From: Microvirga sp.
GTDB lineage: Bacteria; Pseudomonadota; Alphaproteobacteria; Rhizobiales; Beijerinckiaceae
Direction of reading: 5' to 3'
NCBI RefSeq assembly: GCF_014699075.1
Contig: NZ_JACXAB010000006.1
Span: forward strand, 243,959-307,958
Length of the DNA stretch: 64,000 nt
Shown: piece after piece, positions 1 to 7,597 of the stretch
Layout of the letters: each line of letters opens with the position of its first letter
Position numbering within the stretch: the stretch's first letter is position 1
Notes under the pieces: model-generated
Told to the model about the DNA's origin: nothing
Database searches by the model: none
The model's input: the letters and a program-made list of their open reading frames with translations, nothing else
Program-made: the position numbers and the translations under genes

Positions 1-146
1 ATCGGACGGCGCGTCAATCACCGAAAATGCGGCAGATGCGCTTTCTTCCCGATGCACCTCTTCACAGGGCGACAGCGTTTGACTAGAGACGTTCTACATT
101 TCCCACCTAAGCTCCATGCAAGTCCCTTGCCGGGCAGGAGAGTTTC

Positions 147-1250
147 ATGATCGGTGCCCTTCGCACGCCTGAGCAGCAAATCGTCACCGTCTTCGGCGGG
201 TCGGGCTTCCTGGGCCGCTATGTGGTGAGCCTTCTCGCCCAGCGCGGCTACCGGGTGCTCGTGCCGACCCGGCAGCCGAACATGGCGAATTTCCTCCCCC
301 TCGGGAAGGTTGGGCAAATCCACCCGATCCACGCCAACCTGCGCAACGAGGACTCGGTGGCCCATGCGGTGGCCCGAGCCGATCATGTGATCAATCTGGT
401 GGGCATCCTGCAGGAGACCGGTCGGCAGCGCTTCGACACGCTGCAGGCCCAGGCGCCGGCTATGATCTCACGGCTGGCCAAGAAGGCGGTCTCCTTCACC
501 CATATCTCGGCCATCGGGGCGGATGCGAACTCGGAATCGGCCTATGCCCGCTCCAAGGCCGAGGGCGAGGCTGCTCTGCTCCAGGCGCGGCCCGATGCGG
601 TGATCCTGCGTCCCTCCCTGCTGTTCGGGCCCGGCGACGGCTCCTTCAACCGCTTCGCAACGCTGGCCCGCATGCTGCCCGTGCTGCCCCTGCCAGGCGC
701 CGACACTCGCTTCCAGCCGATCTATGCGGGCGATGTGGCGGCGGCCATCGTGGCGGCGGTGGACGGCCGGGTGCCGGCCGGCCGCACGTATGAGCTCGGC
801 GGCCCCGAGATCCGCACCCTGCGCCAGATGATGGAGCTCGTCTTCGAGGTTACCAAGCGCAAGCGTGCCATCGTGCCCGTGCCGGCCAGTGCCGCCCGGG
901 CCATGGGCAGCGTCATGGGCACCCTCGACTGGCTGACCCTTGGTCTCATGCCGAACGAACTCGTCACCACCCGCGACCAGGCGATCCTGCTGGAAAGCGA
1001 CAACGTGGTCTCCAGCAGCGCCGTGGCCGAGGGCCGCACGCTCCAGGGCTTGGGCATCACCCCCACCACCATCGAGGCGATCGTGCCGAGCTATCTGGTG
1101 CGTTTCCGCAAGACCGGCCAGTTCGACCTCAAGCGCAATGCGACGCAAACGATGCCGGACCTGCTCGCTCCCCGCTCGGGAGGAGCCTCGTCCGACTTCC
1201 ACCCGGAGCGCGCCTCCGGTCCGGCCATCGGCCAGCAGGCGAGCCGCTGA
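147..1250 (+). CDS. NDUFA9-like NAD(P)-binding oxidoreductase (complex I associated family)
   Basis: This 367-residue protein is an atypical short-chain dehydrogenase/epimerase of the family that includes the mitochondrial complex I subunit NDUFA9. The N-terminal Rossmann motif GGSGFLG near residues 18-24 follows the GxxGxxG pattern for NAD(P) binding, and motifs such as DHVINLVGIL and RPSLLFGPGD are typical of this group. The start has an AGGAGAG-like ribosome site just upstream. The C-terminal third beyond residue 260 is not part of the Rossmann core. Bacterial members are often called complex I NDUFA9 subunit family proteins, but a role in complex I or quinone metabolism is inferred from family membership only. 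A convergent membrane-protein gene follows 13 bp downstream. Confidence 0.85.
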   Translation: MIGALRTPEQQIVTVFGGSGFLGRYVVSLLAQRGYRVLVPTRQPNMANFLPLGKVGQIHPIHANLRNEDSVAHAVARADHVINLVGILQETGRQRFDTLQAQAPAMISRLAKKAVSFTHISAIGADANSESAYARSKAEGEAALLQARPDAVILRPSLLFGPGDGSFNRFATLARMLPVLPLPGADTRFQPIYAGDVAAAIVAAVDGRVPAGRTYELGGPEIRTLRQMMELVFEVTKRKRAIVPVPASAARAMGSVMGTLDWLTLGLMPNELVTTRDQAILLESDNVVSSSAVAEGRTLQGLGITPTTIEAIVPSYLVRFRKTGQFDLKRNATQTMPDLLAPRSGGASSDFHPERASGPAIGQQASR

Positions 1251-1263
1251 GAGGCTTAGCCCT

Positions 1264-1992
1264 TTAACGGTTTCCGAGGGAGGCTTGGCCCTCCCGGCGG
1301 TCCGGGATCGCCGCCCGGCCGCGGGTGAGCCTCTTGTGCAGGTGCACCATCATCACGGCGCCGAAGACCGGCGTGATGAGGTTCACCACCGGCACGAGCA
1401 CGAGCCCTGCCAGCACGGCACCGGCGGCGAGCACCGTGCCCCGGTGCTCCGTGCGCAGGCGCACCACGTCCTCTGCCGGCCAGAAGCGGCCGGCCGCCAG
1501 CTCGAAATATTCGCGCCCGAGCAGATAGGCGTTGGCCACGAAGAACGCCCCGATGTTGATGCCGGGGATGAAGAACAGCAGCAGGGCGACGAGGTTCACC
1601 AGCAGCGACAGGCCGGCAAAGCGGATGCCGTAGAGAATGGCCTTGCCGAAAGGCAAAGCCCGGCCCGGCGCATCGGCCGGATAATCCTTGTGCTCGATCA
1701 CTTCGGCCACGTCGTCGAGAAAGTACCCCGCCACGATGGCCGAGACCGCCGGCAGCAGATAGATCAGCGCCACGAAGAGTCCGAAGCCCGCGAGGAAGAA
1801 CGCAAAGCTGTCGATGATCGGGTAGCTGGCGCTGAGATCGTGATCCGTGAGGAAGATGTCGAACAGCTTCGTCAGGCCGAGCCAGACCAGCACGAGCAGC
1901 GCCAGGGTCAATCCGATCGATTTCCAGAGGACGCGCCGCAGCGCGGGCGAGAAGACCTCTCGGGCCGCGGCGAAAACCGATTGGATGAGCAT
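1264..1992 (-). CDS. EI24/CysZ-like integral membrane protein
   Basis: This protein of about 242 residues has four to five strongly hydrophobic segments, around residues 20-45, 60-90, 125-150 and 185-205, with a basic C-terminal tail. The pattern and motifs such as PLRR/PALRR near the N-terminus and LLGREYFELAA in the middle match the EI24/CysZ family, some of whose members import sulfate. I chose the internal ATG, which starts just before the first conserved segment; an upstream ATG at 2025 would add 11 residues. Sulfate transport is only a family-level guess, since no cys genes are nearby. Confidence 0.75.
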   Translation of the reverse strand: MLIQSVFAAAREVFSPALRRVLWKSIGLTLALLVLVWLGLTKLFDIFLTDHDLSASYPIIDSFAFFLAGFGLFVALIYLLPAVSAIVAGYFLDDVAEVIEHKDYPADAPGRALPFGKAILYGIRFAGLSLLVNLVALLLFFIPGINIGAFFVANAYLLGREYFELAAGRFWPAEDVVRLRTEHRGTVLAAGAVLAGLVLVPVVNLITPVFGAVMMVHLHKRLTRGRAAIPDRREGQASLGNR

Positions 1993-2052
1993 CTGTCCTT
2001 CGTCCCCTCGAAACTTTAAGGCCACGCTTGATGCGGGGTGCGGAGCTTACTT

Positions 2053-3354
2053 ATGAACGAAGCCGCCGCAAAGCGAGGGGTGGGGAAGCCTGTGCCGTTG
2101 AAAACCGGATTGTCGATCGCCCCTGTGGCGGATCCAGACGTGATCGTCGTCGGCGCGGGCAGCGCCGGCATCGCGGCGGCGCGGCATCTCCTGGCCCAGA
2201 GGCTGACGGTCACGGTCCTGGAGGCCAGAGACCGCATCGGCGGGCGCACGCTTACGCGCAGCTTCAAGGGCCACCCCCTCGACCTCGGCGCCCATTGGCT
2301 CCATGCGGGTCCGATCAATCCGCTGGTGAAGCTCGGTCGCAAGCGCCGCGAACCCCTGCGCCGGGCTCCCGTGGACGGGCATTTTTTCGTGCGCGGCCGT
2401 CGGGGAAGCCGGGCCGAGAGCGCGGCTCTCGACCGTGCCTTCGCCATGGCGGACCGGGCCATGACTCAAGAAGCAAAGGCCCGCGAGGATCAGGCCGCCG
2501 CGAGGGCCCTGCCCCCGATGGGGCCGCAAGGGCGGCGGGTGGCGGCCATCCATGGGCTGGTCTCAGGGAGGCCTCTCGAGGAGGTCAGCCTGCATGATTT
2601 CCCGAGCATGGAATATGCCGACAACCTCTTCATCGCAGGCGGTCTCGGCGCCTATGTGAGCCGCCTGGCGCGAGGCCTGCCGATCCGTCTCGGGACCGCC
2701 GTTCACGCCATCGACTGGTCGGCAGAGGGCGTGCAGGTCGAGAGCAGCGCCGGAGCGCTGCGCGGGAAAGCCGTCATCGTGACCACGCCTATGGCGGTGC
2801 TGCAGCAGGACGCGATCCGCTTCGCGCCTGCCCTGCCGGACGCCGTCCAGCAAGCGATCCACGGGTTCACCCAGGGCGTCTACGAGCACGTGGTGCTGCA
2901 CTGGCCTGACTCGCCGTTCCGCGGCGGCGACCGCCTGGCGAGCCTCACCGGCACGCACCGGGAGCCGCCGGGGCTTCTCACCTGCATCGACAACACCCCG
3001 TTCCATTTCTTCGAGCTCGACCAGCCCGCAGCCGCAGGCTTCGACCGGCGCGATGCTCATGCGCCGTTCCGGTTTGCCCGCGCGGTGCTGGCGGAGCATT
3101 TCGGCCACCGGGCCATCCGCAATCTGACCACCCTGCACAGCACCGCCTGGCGCAACGATCCGTGGTCGCGCGCCTCCTGGGCGGTGGTGCCGCCGGGGCT
3201 CTACCCTGTCCGCGACATCCTGAAGGCACCGGTCGGCGAGCGGATCTGGTTTGCCGGCGAGGCGCTGTCACGGGCGCAGTGGGGCACGGCGGGCGGCGCC
3301 TGGGAGGAAGGCGAACGGGCCGCCGGGGAGATCGTCAGGCAGCTGGTCGGCTGA
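2053..3354 (+). CDS. Flavin-containing amine oxidase family protein
   Basis: This 433-residue FAD enzyme resembles monoamine/polyamine oxidases. It has an N-terminal dinucleotide-binding motif VVGAGSAGIAAARHL, the GG-doublet RIGGRT that follows the second strand, and a C-terminal FAD-contact region FAGEALSRAQWGTAGGAWEEG near residues 400-420. The substrate cannot be deduced. The ATG at 2053 is preferred to the in-frame ATG at 2038 because GGAG lies 7 bases before it. The gene is divergent from the EI24 gene, with only about 60 bp between them, so the two may share a promoter region. Confidence 0.88.
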   Translation: MNEAAAKRGVGKPVPLKTGLSIAPVADPDVIVVGAGSAGIAAARHLLAQRLTVTVLEARDRIGGRTLTRSFKGHPLDLGAHWLHAGPINPLVKLGRKRREPLRRAPVDGHFFVRGRRGSRAESAALDRAFAMADRAMTQEAKAREDQAAARALPPMGPQGRRVAAIHGLVSGRPLEEVSLHDFPSMEYADNLFIAGGLGAYVSRLARGLPIRLGTAVHAIDWSAEGVQVESSAGALRGKAVIVTTPMAVLQQDAIRFAPALPDAVQQAIHGFTQGVYEHVVLHWPDSPFRGGDRLASLTGTHREPPGLLTCIDNTPFHFFELDQPAAAGFDRRDAHAPFRFARAVLAEHFGHRAIRNLTTLHSTAWRNDPWSRASWAVVPPGLYPVRDILKAPVGERIWFAGEALSRAQWGTAGGAWEEGERAAGEIVRQLVG

Positions 3355-3359
3355 TCCGA

Positions 3360-3638
3360 TCAGCTGGGATCGAACCCCGCTTCCAGCCGCGTGCGAACCC
3401 ATGCCAAGGCCTGGTCCAGATCCGTGAAGACCGGAGGCGTGACGCTCATCAGGGGACCGCAGGGGCCGAAGCCGGCCTCCAGAAACCAGCCTTCGATCTG
3501 CTCCCGCTCGCCAAGGGTTTCCTCTGCCGTCACACGGGAGAGAACGGCCACGAGATGCCCGGCGGCGAGAACGAGCTGTCCTTCATGACCGCCGCCATCG
3601 GTCATCACGGATATGGGCTGCAGGGTGATTTCGGGCAT
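3360..3638 (-). CDS. Small conserved-looking hypothetical protein
   Basis: This 92-residue acidic protein is not one I recognise. It has no signal peptide, membrane segment or cysteine pair, and reads as a compact alpha/beta domain ending in a helix (DLDQALAWVRTRLEAG). It converges on the amine oxidase gene with 5 bp between stops and lies 20 bp downstream of the Crp/Fnr regulator on the same strand, so it may be its co-transcribed partner. Codon use matches the neighbours. Confidence 0.55.
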   Translation of the reverse strand: MPEITLQPISVMTDGGGHEGQLVLAAGHLVAVLSRVTAEETLGEREQIEGWFLEAGFGPCGPLMSVTPPVFTDLDQALAWVRTRLEAGFDPS

Positions 3639-3659
3639 CGTGCGTTCGGAGGTGTCCGA

Positions 3660-4388
3660 CTACCGGTCTTCGTTCTGAAGGCTGAGATAGGTGGGGGTGA
3701 ACTCGCCTACTTTCTTCAGCCGCTCCCAGTCGAGGATGGTCAACGCATCACCCTGGAAACGGATCAGCCCTTCCTTGCGCAGTTCCTGCAGCACCCGGTT
3801 CACGTGAACGGTCGAGAGCCCCAGCGTGTCGCCGAGTTCGGCCTGCGTAATGGGGAGCTGGACCGAATCGCCCTCGGCACGGCCGACCACTTTGAGGCGC
3901 AGATAAAGCTCACAGATCAGGTGCGCCATGTGGGCGGTTGCCGAGAGGCGGCCCATGGCGGTCAACCACTCCCGGTGAATGGCGCCGTCGATAAGGGTGT
4001 TGAGCCACAGCATCCGGGTGAGGTGGGGAAACTCGTCGGTGATCTTTTCCAGCGTCGCATGCGGAACGGTGGCGATGCGGCAGGTGGTCAGCGCCAGAAC
4101 GCCGTAGTCCATCGTCTTCAGAAGGAAACTATGCAGATCGAGGAAATCGCCTGCAACGTGGAGCGCGGAAATCTGCCGTCGTCCGTTCGACACGAGCTTG
4201 TAACGGGCCGCAAAGCCGTCGAGGAGCAGGGAGCTCTCGTTCGGGCGATCCCCCTCGCGCACGATGTCCTCATCGGCCTCGACGACCCTGACGCGGGAAA
4301 TAGCATTGTCCAGTGCTCTCTTTTCATCGTCCGAGAGCTGATCACGCTGTTCGAGCTTTAGAATAAGGGGGGTCGTCATACGGGTCAT
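3660..4388 (-). CDS. Crp/Fnr family transcriptional regulator
   Basis: The protein of about 242 residues has an N-terminal cyclic-nucleotide-binding-type beta barrel, with segments EDIVREGDRPNESSLLLDG and ALHVAGDFLDLHSFLL, followed by a C-terminal winged helix-turn-helix with PITQAELGDTLGLSTVHVNR as the recognition region. No four-cysteine N-terminal Fe-S motif is present, so it is not a classical FNR, and the effector is unknown. The start is uncertain: an upstream GTG at 4445 is also in frame but lacks a ribosome site, and an ATG at 4379 is also possible. This subgroup is common in Hyphomicrobiales and often occurs near stress regulators. Confidence 0.88.
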   Translation of the reverse strand: MTRMTTPLILKLEQRDQLSDDEKRALDNAISRVRVVEADEDIVREGDRPNESSLLLDGFAARYKLVSNGRRQISALHVAGDFLDLHSFLLKTMDYGVLALTTCRIATVPHATLEKITDEFPHLTRMLWLNTLIDGAIHREWLTAMGRLSATAHMAHLICELYLRLKVVGRAEGDSVQLPITQAELGDTLGLSTVHVNRVLQELRKEGLIRFQGDALTILDWERLKKVGEFTPTYLSLQNEDR

Positions 4389-4566
4389 TGCTGGGGGGTA
4401 CGAATAGACCTGTTCTGGCCAAACTCCGTTCTTAGCCGCACTCACATATGTTTATGCTTGAGTTTGATTTTGGTTTCACAATGTCGCGGCCCACACCTTC
4501 ACGTCCTCGTGGGATGGTGAGGTCGATCATGCGAATTGATCATGAAGTGGGCGGAGGCTGCAGCCT

Positions 4567-4953
4567 CTAACGGGTATAATCCAGCAAGGATTGAATCACT
4601 TTCACGGGAGCCTGCTCGCCATAGGGCTTGGCGATGAAAACCGCCTCCTCTGGCAGGTGGCCGCTTTCCGGATGCCAATGAGCTGACGTGATGACCACTG
4701 AAATGTGGGGCCACTCACGGCGCACGAGGCATGCGAGTTCCAGCCCATCCATGGAGCCCGGCATCTGCACGTCCGTGAAAACAACACGGATGTCGGTGCG
4801 ATGCTTAAGGGCCTCCTGGGCGGCCTGGGCGCTGGCGGTTTCGATGACCTCGAACCCGGCATCCATGAGAGCATCGGCCGTTGCCATGCGAACGAAGAGC
4901 TCGTCTTCGACAAGAAGCACCACAGGCCGTGAGGGGATCGAATGGCCGTTCAT
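4567..4953 (-). CDS. Single-domain response regulator (receiver only)
   Basis: This is a stand-alone CheY-like receiver domain of about 128 residues. Acidic residues VEDE near position 16, the phosphoacceptor Asp61 in VFTDVQMPG, the switch serine in VVITSAH and the lysine in IAKPYG are all present, so it should be phosphorylatable. There is no output domain and no histidine kinase in the window. In Methylobacteriaceae many such orphan receivers act in phosphorelays of the general stress response, but that role is not shown here. An in-frame ATG at 5031 would add 26 residues and lies inside a short palindrome; neither start has a clear ribosome site. Confidence 0.85.
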   Translation of the reverse strand: MNGHSIPSRPVVLLVEDELFVRMATADALMDAGFEVIETASAQAAQEALKHRTDIRVVFTDVQMPGSMDGLELACLVRREWPHISVVITSAHWHPESGHLPEEAVFIAKPYGEQAPVKVIQSLLDYTR

Positions 4954-5025
4954 CAAAACTGATTTGCTCGCGACAGGGGTGCTGGGTCGGAGTGACGTGG
5001 GTCGGCTCACCCGATTCGTCTCGAT

Positions 5026-5054
5026 TAACATATGTTAGAGCAACGTTAGAGCAA
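5026..5054. promoter_or_regulatory. Palindrome and helical-turn direct repeat upstream of the receiver gene
   Basis: A perfect 12-bp palindrome TAACATATGTTA spans 5026-5037. It is followed by two copies of GTTAGAGCAA at 5034-5043 and 5045-5054, spaced 11 bp apart, about one helical turn. The arrangement looks like a transcription-factor site for the receiver-domain gene, but no known regulator consensus is recognised. Confidence 0.35.
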
Positions 5055-5067
5055 GGGCGCTGGTCCG

Positions 5068-5093
5068 GAAAATCAACGGATCCGTTGATTTTC
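5068..5093. terminator. Perfect 26-bp palindrome, terminator or operator
   Basis: The half-site GAAAATCAACGGA is followed directly by its exact reverse complement. As RNA it can form an 11-bp stem with a GATC loop, flanked by A and T runs, so on the minus strand it would serve as an intrinsic terminator for the 2-hydroxyacid dehydrogenase gene that ends at 5112. It could equally be an operator for the downstream receiver gene. Confidence 0.5.
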
Positions 5094-5111
5094 AATCGCC
5101 CTGAAGATGAT

Positions 5112-6104
5112 TCAGAGCATGCTGGGCAGCACCCGGTCCGGCGGCTTGTGGCCGTCCACGAAGGCGCGGATGTTGACGATCACCTTCTCGCCCATGGCGA
5201 CGCGTCCCTCGTGCGTCGCGGAGCCCATATGCGGCAGGAGCACCACCTTGCCCTGCTTGGCCAGCCGCACGAGGCGCGGGTTGACCGCGGGCTCTTCCTC
5301 GAACACGTCGAGGCCCGCGCCCGCGATGGCACCGGCTTCGATGAGCTTGGTCAGCGCACCCTCGTCGATGATCTCGCCGCGGGCGGTGTTCACCAGGATC
5401 GCGTCGGGCTTCATGAGCTTCAGGCGCCGGGCCGAGAGCAGATGGTAGGTGGCCGGCGTGTGCGGGCAGTTCACGGACACGATGTCCATGCGGGCCAGCA
5501 TTTGGTCGAGGGATTCCCAGTAGGTCGCCTCGAGCTCCGCCTCGATCTTCGGCGGCACGTGGCGGCGGTTATGATAATGGATCGACAGGCCGAAGGCCTT
5601 GGCACGGCGGGCCAGCGCCTGGCCGATGCGGCCCATGCCGACGATGCCGAGGCGTTTGCCCGTGATGCGCCGCCCCAGCATCCAGGTGGGCGACCAGCCG
5701 GCCCATTCGCCGTCCGGGATCACGCGGGTTCCCTCCGGAAGGCGTCGGGCCACCGCCAGGATCAGCGCCATGGTCATGTCGGCCGTGTCCTCGGTGAGGA
5801 CCCCGGGGGTGTTGGTGACGGTGATGCCCTTGGCCACGGCGGCCGCCACATCGATGTTGTCGACGCCGTTGCCGAAATTGGCGATGAGCTTCAGGTTGGG
5901 TCCCGCCTGCCCAATGACGGACGCATCGATCTCGTCGGTGATGGTGGGCACGACCACGTCGGCCGCCTTGACCGCTTCCGCGAGCTCTTCCGGCGACAGG
6001 GGCCTATCCTCGAGGTTGAGGCGCGTGTCGAACAATTCGCGCAGGCGCGTCTCGATCACGTCGGGCAGGCGGCGGGTGACGACGACCAAGGGTCTTTTCT
6101 TCAT
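5112..6104 (-). CDS. D-isomer 2-hydroxyacid dehydrogenase (glyoxylate/hydroxypyruvate reductase type)
   Basis: The 330-residue protein has both domains of the D-2-hydroxyacid dehydrogenase family. The NAD(P) motif GMGRIGQALARRAKAFG lies at about residues 155-171, and the catalytic triad is intact: Arg in NTARGEIIDE, Glu in FEEEP and His in LLPHMGSAT. It should reduce glyoxylate, hydroxypyruvate or a related 2-oxoacid to the D-2-hydroxyacid in the cytosol. The ATG has a purine-rich GAUGAAGAAAAG context. Its sequence is closest in style to rhizobial GyaR-like enzymes, but coenzyme and substrate preference are not certain. Confidence 0.92.
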   Translation of the reverse strand: MKKRPLVVVTRRLPDVIETRLRELFDTRLNLEDRPLSPEELAEAVKAADVVVPTITDEIDASVIGQAGPNLKLIANFGNGVDNIDVAAAVAKGITVTNTPGVLTEDTADMTMALILAVARRLPEGTRVIPDGEWAGWSPTWMLGRRITGKRLGIVGMGRIGQALARRAKAFGLSIHYHNRRHVPPKIEAELEATYWESLDQMLARMDIVSVNCPHTPATYHLLSARRLKLMKPDAILVNTARGEIIDEGALTKLIEAGAIAGAGLDVFEEEPAVNPRLVRLAKQGKVVLLPHMGSATHEGRVAMGEKVIVNIRAFVDGHKPPDRVLPSML

Positions 6105-6269
6105 CGGCTCAAATGCCCCTCACACCGAAAAAACCGCGAACTGTAACGAGTTTCACGCTCTCTTAACCCTGGCTCAGTCATCAAAGGTAACGACCCGCCG
6201 CGTGGCGGCATCCGTCAAGCTTATCTACCAGAGCCTGCCATCCAAGACAAAGTCATGATCGGAAGAACC

Positions 6270-6803
6270 ATGCGCAAGATCATCCTTGCCCTTGCTGTCG
6301 TGAGCCTGAGCACTGGCGCGGCCCTTGCGCAGCAGCCTCCGGGCGGACGCCTCGGCACCGGCCTGCCGGTGCCCCGCTATGTCAGTCTCAAGACCGACCG
6401 GGTGAACCTGCGCGAGGGCCCGTCCAAGGACCACCGGACCGCCTGGGTGTTCCAGCGCGCGGGGCTCCCCGTGGAGATCATCGCCGAGTACGAGACCTGG
6501 CGGCGCATCCGCGATTCGGAGGGCACCGAGGGCTGGGTTCTCCATTCGCTTCTGTCGGGGCGCCGCACCGCCCTCGCCATGCCCTGGGCCAAGGGCAACC
6601 AGCCCCCGATCAACCTGTTCGACCGGGCCGACGAGAAGAGCGGCGTGGTGGCCCATCTCCAGCCCGGCGTGATCACCAACGTCAAGGGCTGCGACGGGCG
6701 GTGGTGCCGGGTGATGATCACCATGGAGGGCGCCCGCGACGTGGACGGCTACATCCAGCAGGAGAAGCTGTGGGGCGTCTATCCCAATGAGACGGTCGAA
6801 TAA
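6270..6803 (+). CDS. Secreted/periplasmic bacterial SH3-domain protein
   Basis: The protein of about 177 residues begins with a signal peptide (MRKIILALAVVSLSTGAALA followed by QQ). Two SH3-like stretches follow: residues near 40-95 with the hallmark VNLREGPSKDH and GTEGWVLHSLLSG, and a second repeat with INLFDRADEKSG and VDGYIQQEKLWGVYP. The family acts in the periplasm and often binds cell-wall peptides. An upstream ATG at 6255 would add MIGRT, but the signal peptide is better defined from 6270. It is transcribed away from the 2-hydroxyacid dehydrogenase gene. Confidence 0.85.
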   Translation: MRKIILALAVVSLSTGAALAQQPPGGRLGTGLPVPRYVSLKTDRVNLREGPSKDHRTAWVFQRAGLPVEIIAEYETWRRIRDSEGTEGWVLHSLLSGRRTALAMPWAKGNQPPINLFDRADEKSGVVAHLQPGVITNVKGCDGRWCRVMITMEGARDVDGYIQQEKLWGVYPNETVE

Positions 6804-6872
6804 GGCTTTACCGATTTTTCAAGCTTTTCAGTTCTAGAAGGAAACAGAGTTTCCCTCTGAAAGCCCGGCCCG

Positions 6873-7022
6873 ATGACACTCTCCCTCAGCCTGAAGAACA
6901 TCCTCCCGATCCTTGCGCTGGTTCTTGGAGTCGCCTCCATCGTAGCGCCGCGCTTTCTCAACATCTTCGTGGCGATATTCCTGATCGCCTATGCTCTGGT
7001 GGGCTTCGGGCTGCTGCGCTAG
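6873..7022 (+). CDS. DUF3096-type small membrane protein
   Basis: This 49-residue protein starts MTLSLSLKNILPILAL and continues as two hydrophobic helices joined by a short VAPRFLN turn, ending VGFGLLR. This length and the pattern of a helix, P-R-x-L-N, then a second helix match the DUF3096 family of tiny inner-membrane proteins. The function is unknown. It lies 70 bp after the SH3 gene, behind a short inverted repeat (GGAAAC-3-GTTTCC, 6840-6854). It is easily missed because of its size. Confidence 0.7.
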   Translation: MTLSLSLKNILPILALVLGVASIVAPRFLNIFVAIFLIAYALVGFGLLR

Positions 7023-7043
7023 CACGGCAGCCCGAGAAGGATT

Positions 7044-7451
7044 TTACGTCTTCGCCACGGGCGCAAACCATGGGAATGGCCAAGGTAGGGGCAAGCCTTC
7101 GAAGTCCTTATCCGGCGCTTCCTTGGGTCGCTTGAACGTGGCTTCCTTCTCATTCGTCGAACTCCGAATGCGAACGCCGCGCACCCAGGACGGGACAGGG
7201 AAAGCGAAACAGACGCAAACCGGACACATGACGTAGAGAGCGTAACCGGCCGGAGCCGTCGCGATGAAATCGAGATCCAGAATCCCGTCCTTGGGCGGCT
7301 GGATATAGATCCAATGGCTCAAACGTGGATTGGTCCAGCCCGTTGAATTGACCTTCCCACGAGCCATGACGCTGATAGCCAAAGGCGCATTGGCGACGGG
7401 ATCCAAGGTTGAGACGTGAACTTCATCGACGCTGTGGATTCGTGAGTCCAT
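7044..7451 (-). CDS. Hypothetical protein, unknown family
   Basis: This 135-residue protein is not one I recognise. The N-terminal half looks like a beta-rich domain (HVSTLDPVANAPLAISVMARGKV and HWIYIQPPKDGILDLDF). The middle has a CPVCVCF cysteine cluster within a hydrophobic strand, and the C-terminus is rich in proline and tryptophan (LPLPWPFPWFAP). There is no signal peptide. Its start is followed by 145 bp without genes before the EamA gene. It could be a DNA- or redox-independent accessory protein; the cysteines are too close together for a typical metal site. Confidence 0.55.
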   Translation of the reverse strand: MDSRIHSVDEVHVSTLDPVANAPLAISVMARGKVNSTGWTNPRLSHWIYIQPPKDGILDLDFIATAPAGYALYVMCPVCVCFAFPVPSWVRGVRIRSSTNEKEATFKRPKEAPDKDFEGLPLPWPFPWFAPVAKT

Positions 7452-7560
7452 GATCGGCCTCCTCGTTTAACCCCCCCGGTCAGGTTCGTAGCATGAATTT
7501 GACCAACCTTAGATTGCGAATAATCGCCATCGATCAACCATAGGGTTACAGGAGAAGGAT

Positions 7561-7584
7561 AAAACCCGGTTCTACTGGGTTCAA
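7561..7584 (-). terminator. Weak terminator after the EamA transporter gene
   Basis: On the minus strand an AACCC/GGGTT stem with a short loop is followed by TTTAT just downstream of the EamA stop. It is a weak but plausible intrinsic terminator. The rest of 7452-7597 shows no gene. Confidence 0.35.
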
Positions 7585-7597
7585 AGAACCTTTTGCC

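Noticed and set aside
1..146. Gene at the left edge on the minus strand (18-386)
   Set aside because: It is a shadow of the NDUFA9-like gene; the first 146 bases show no gene or clear promoter.
3362..3440. GGTTCGATCCC-like T-loop on the minus strand, possible tRNA
   Set aside because: No matching acceptor, D or anticodon arm can be drawn, and the sequence is the 3-prime end of the 92-residue ORF.
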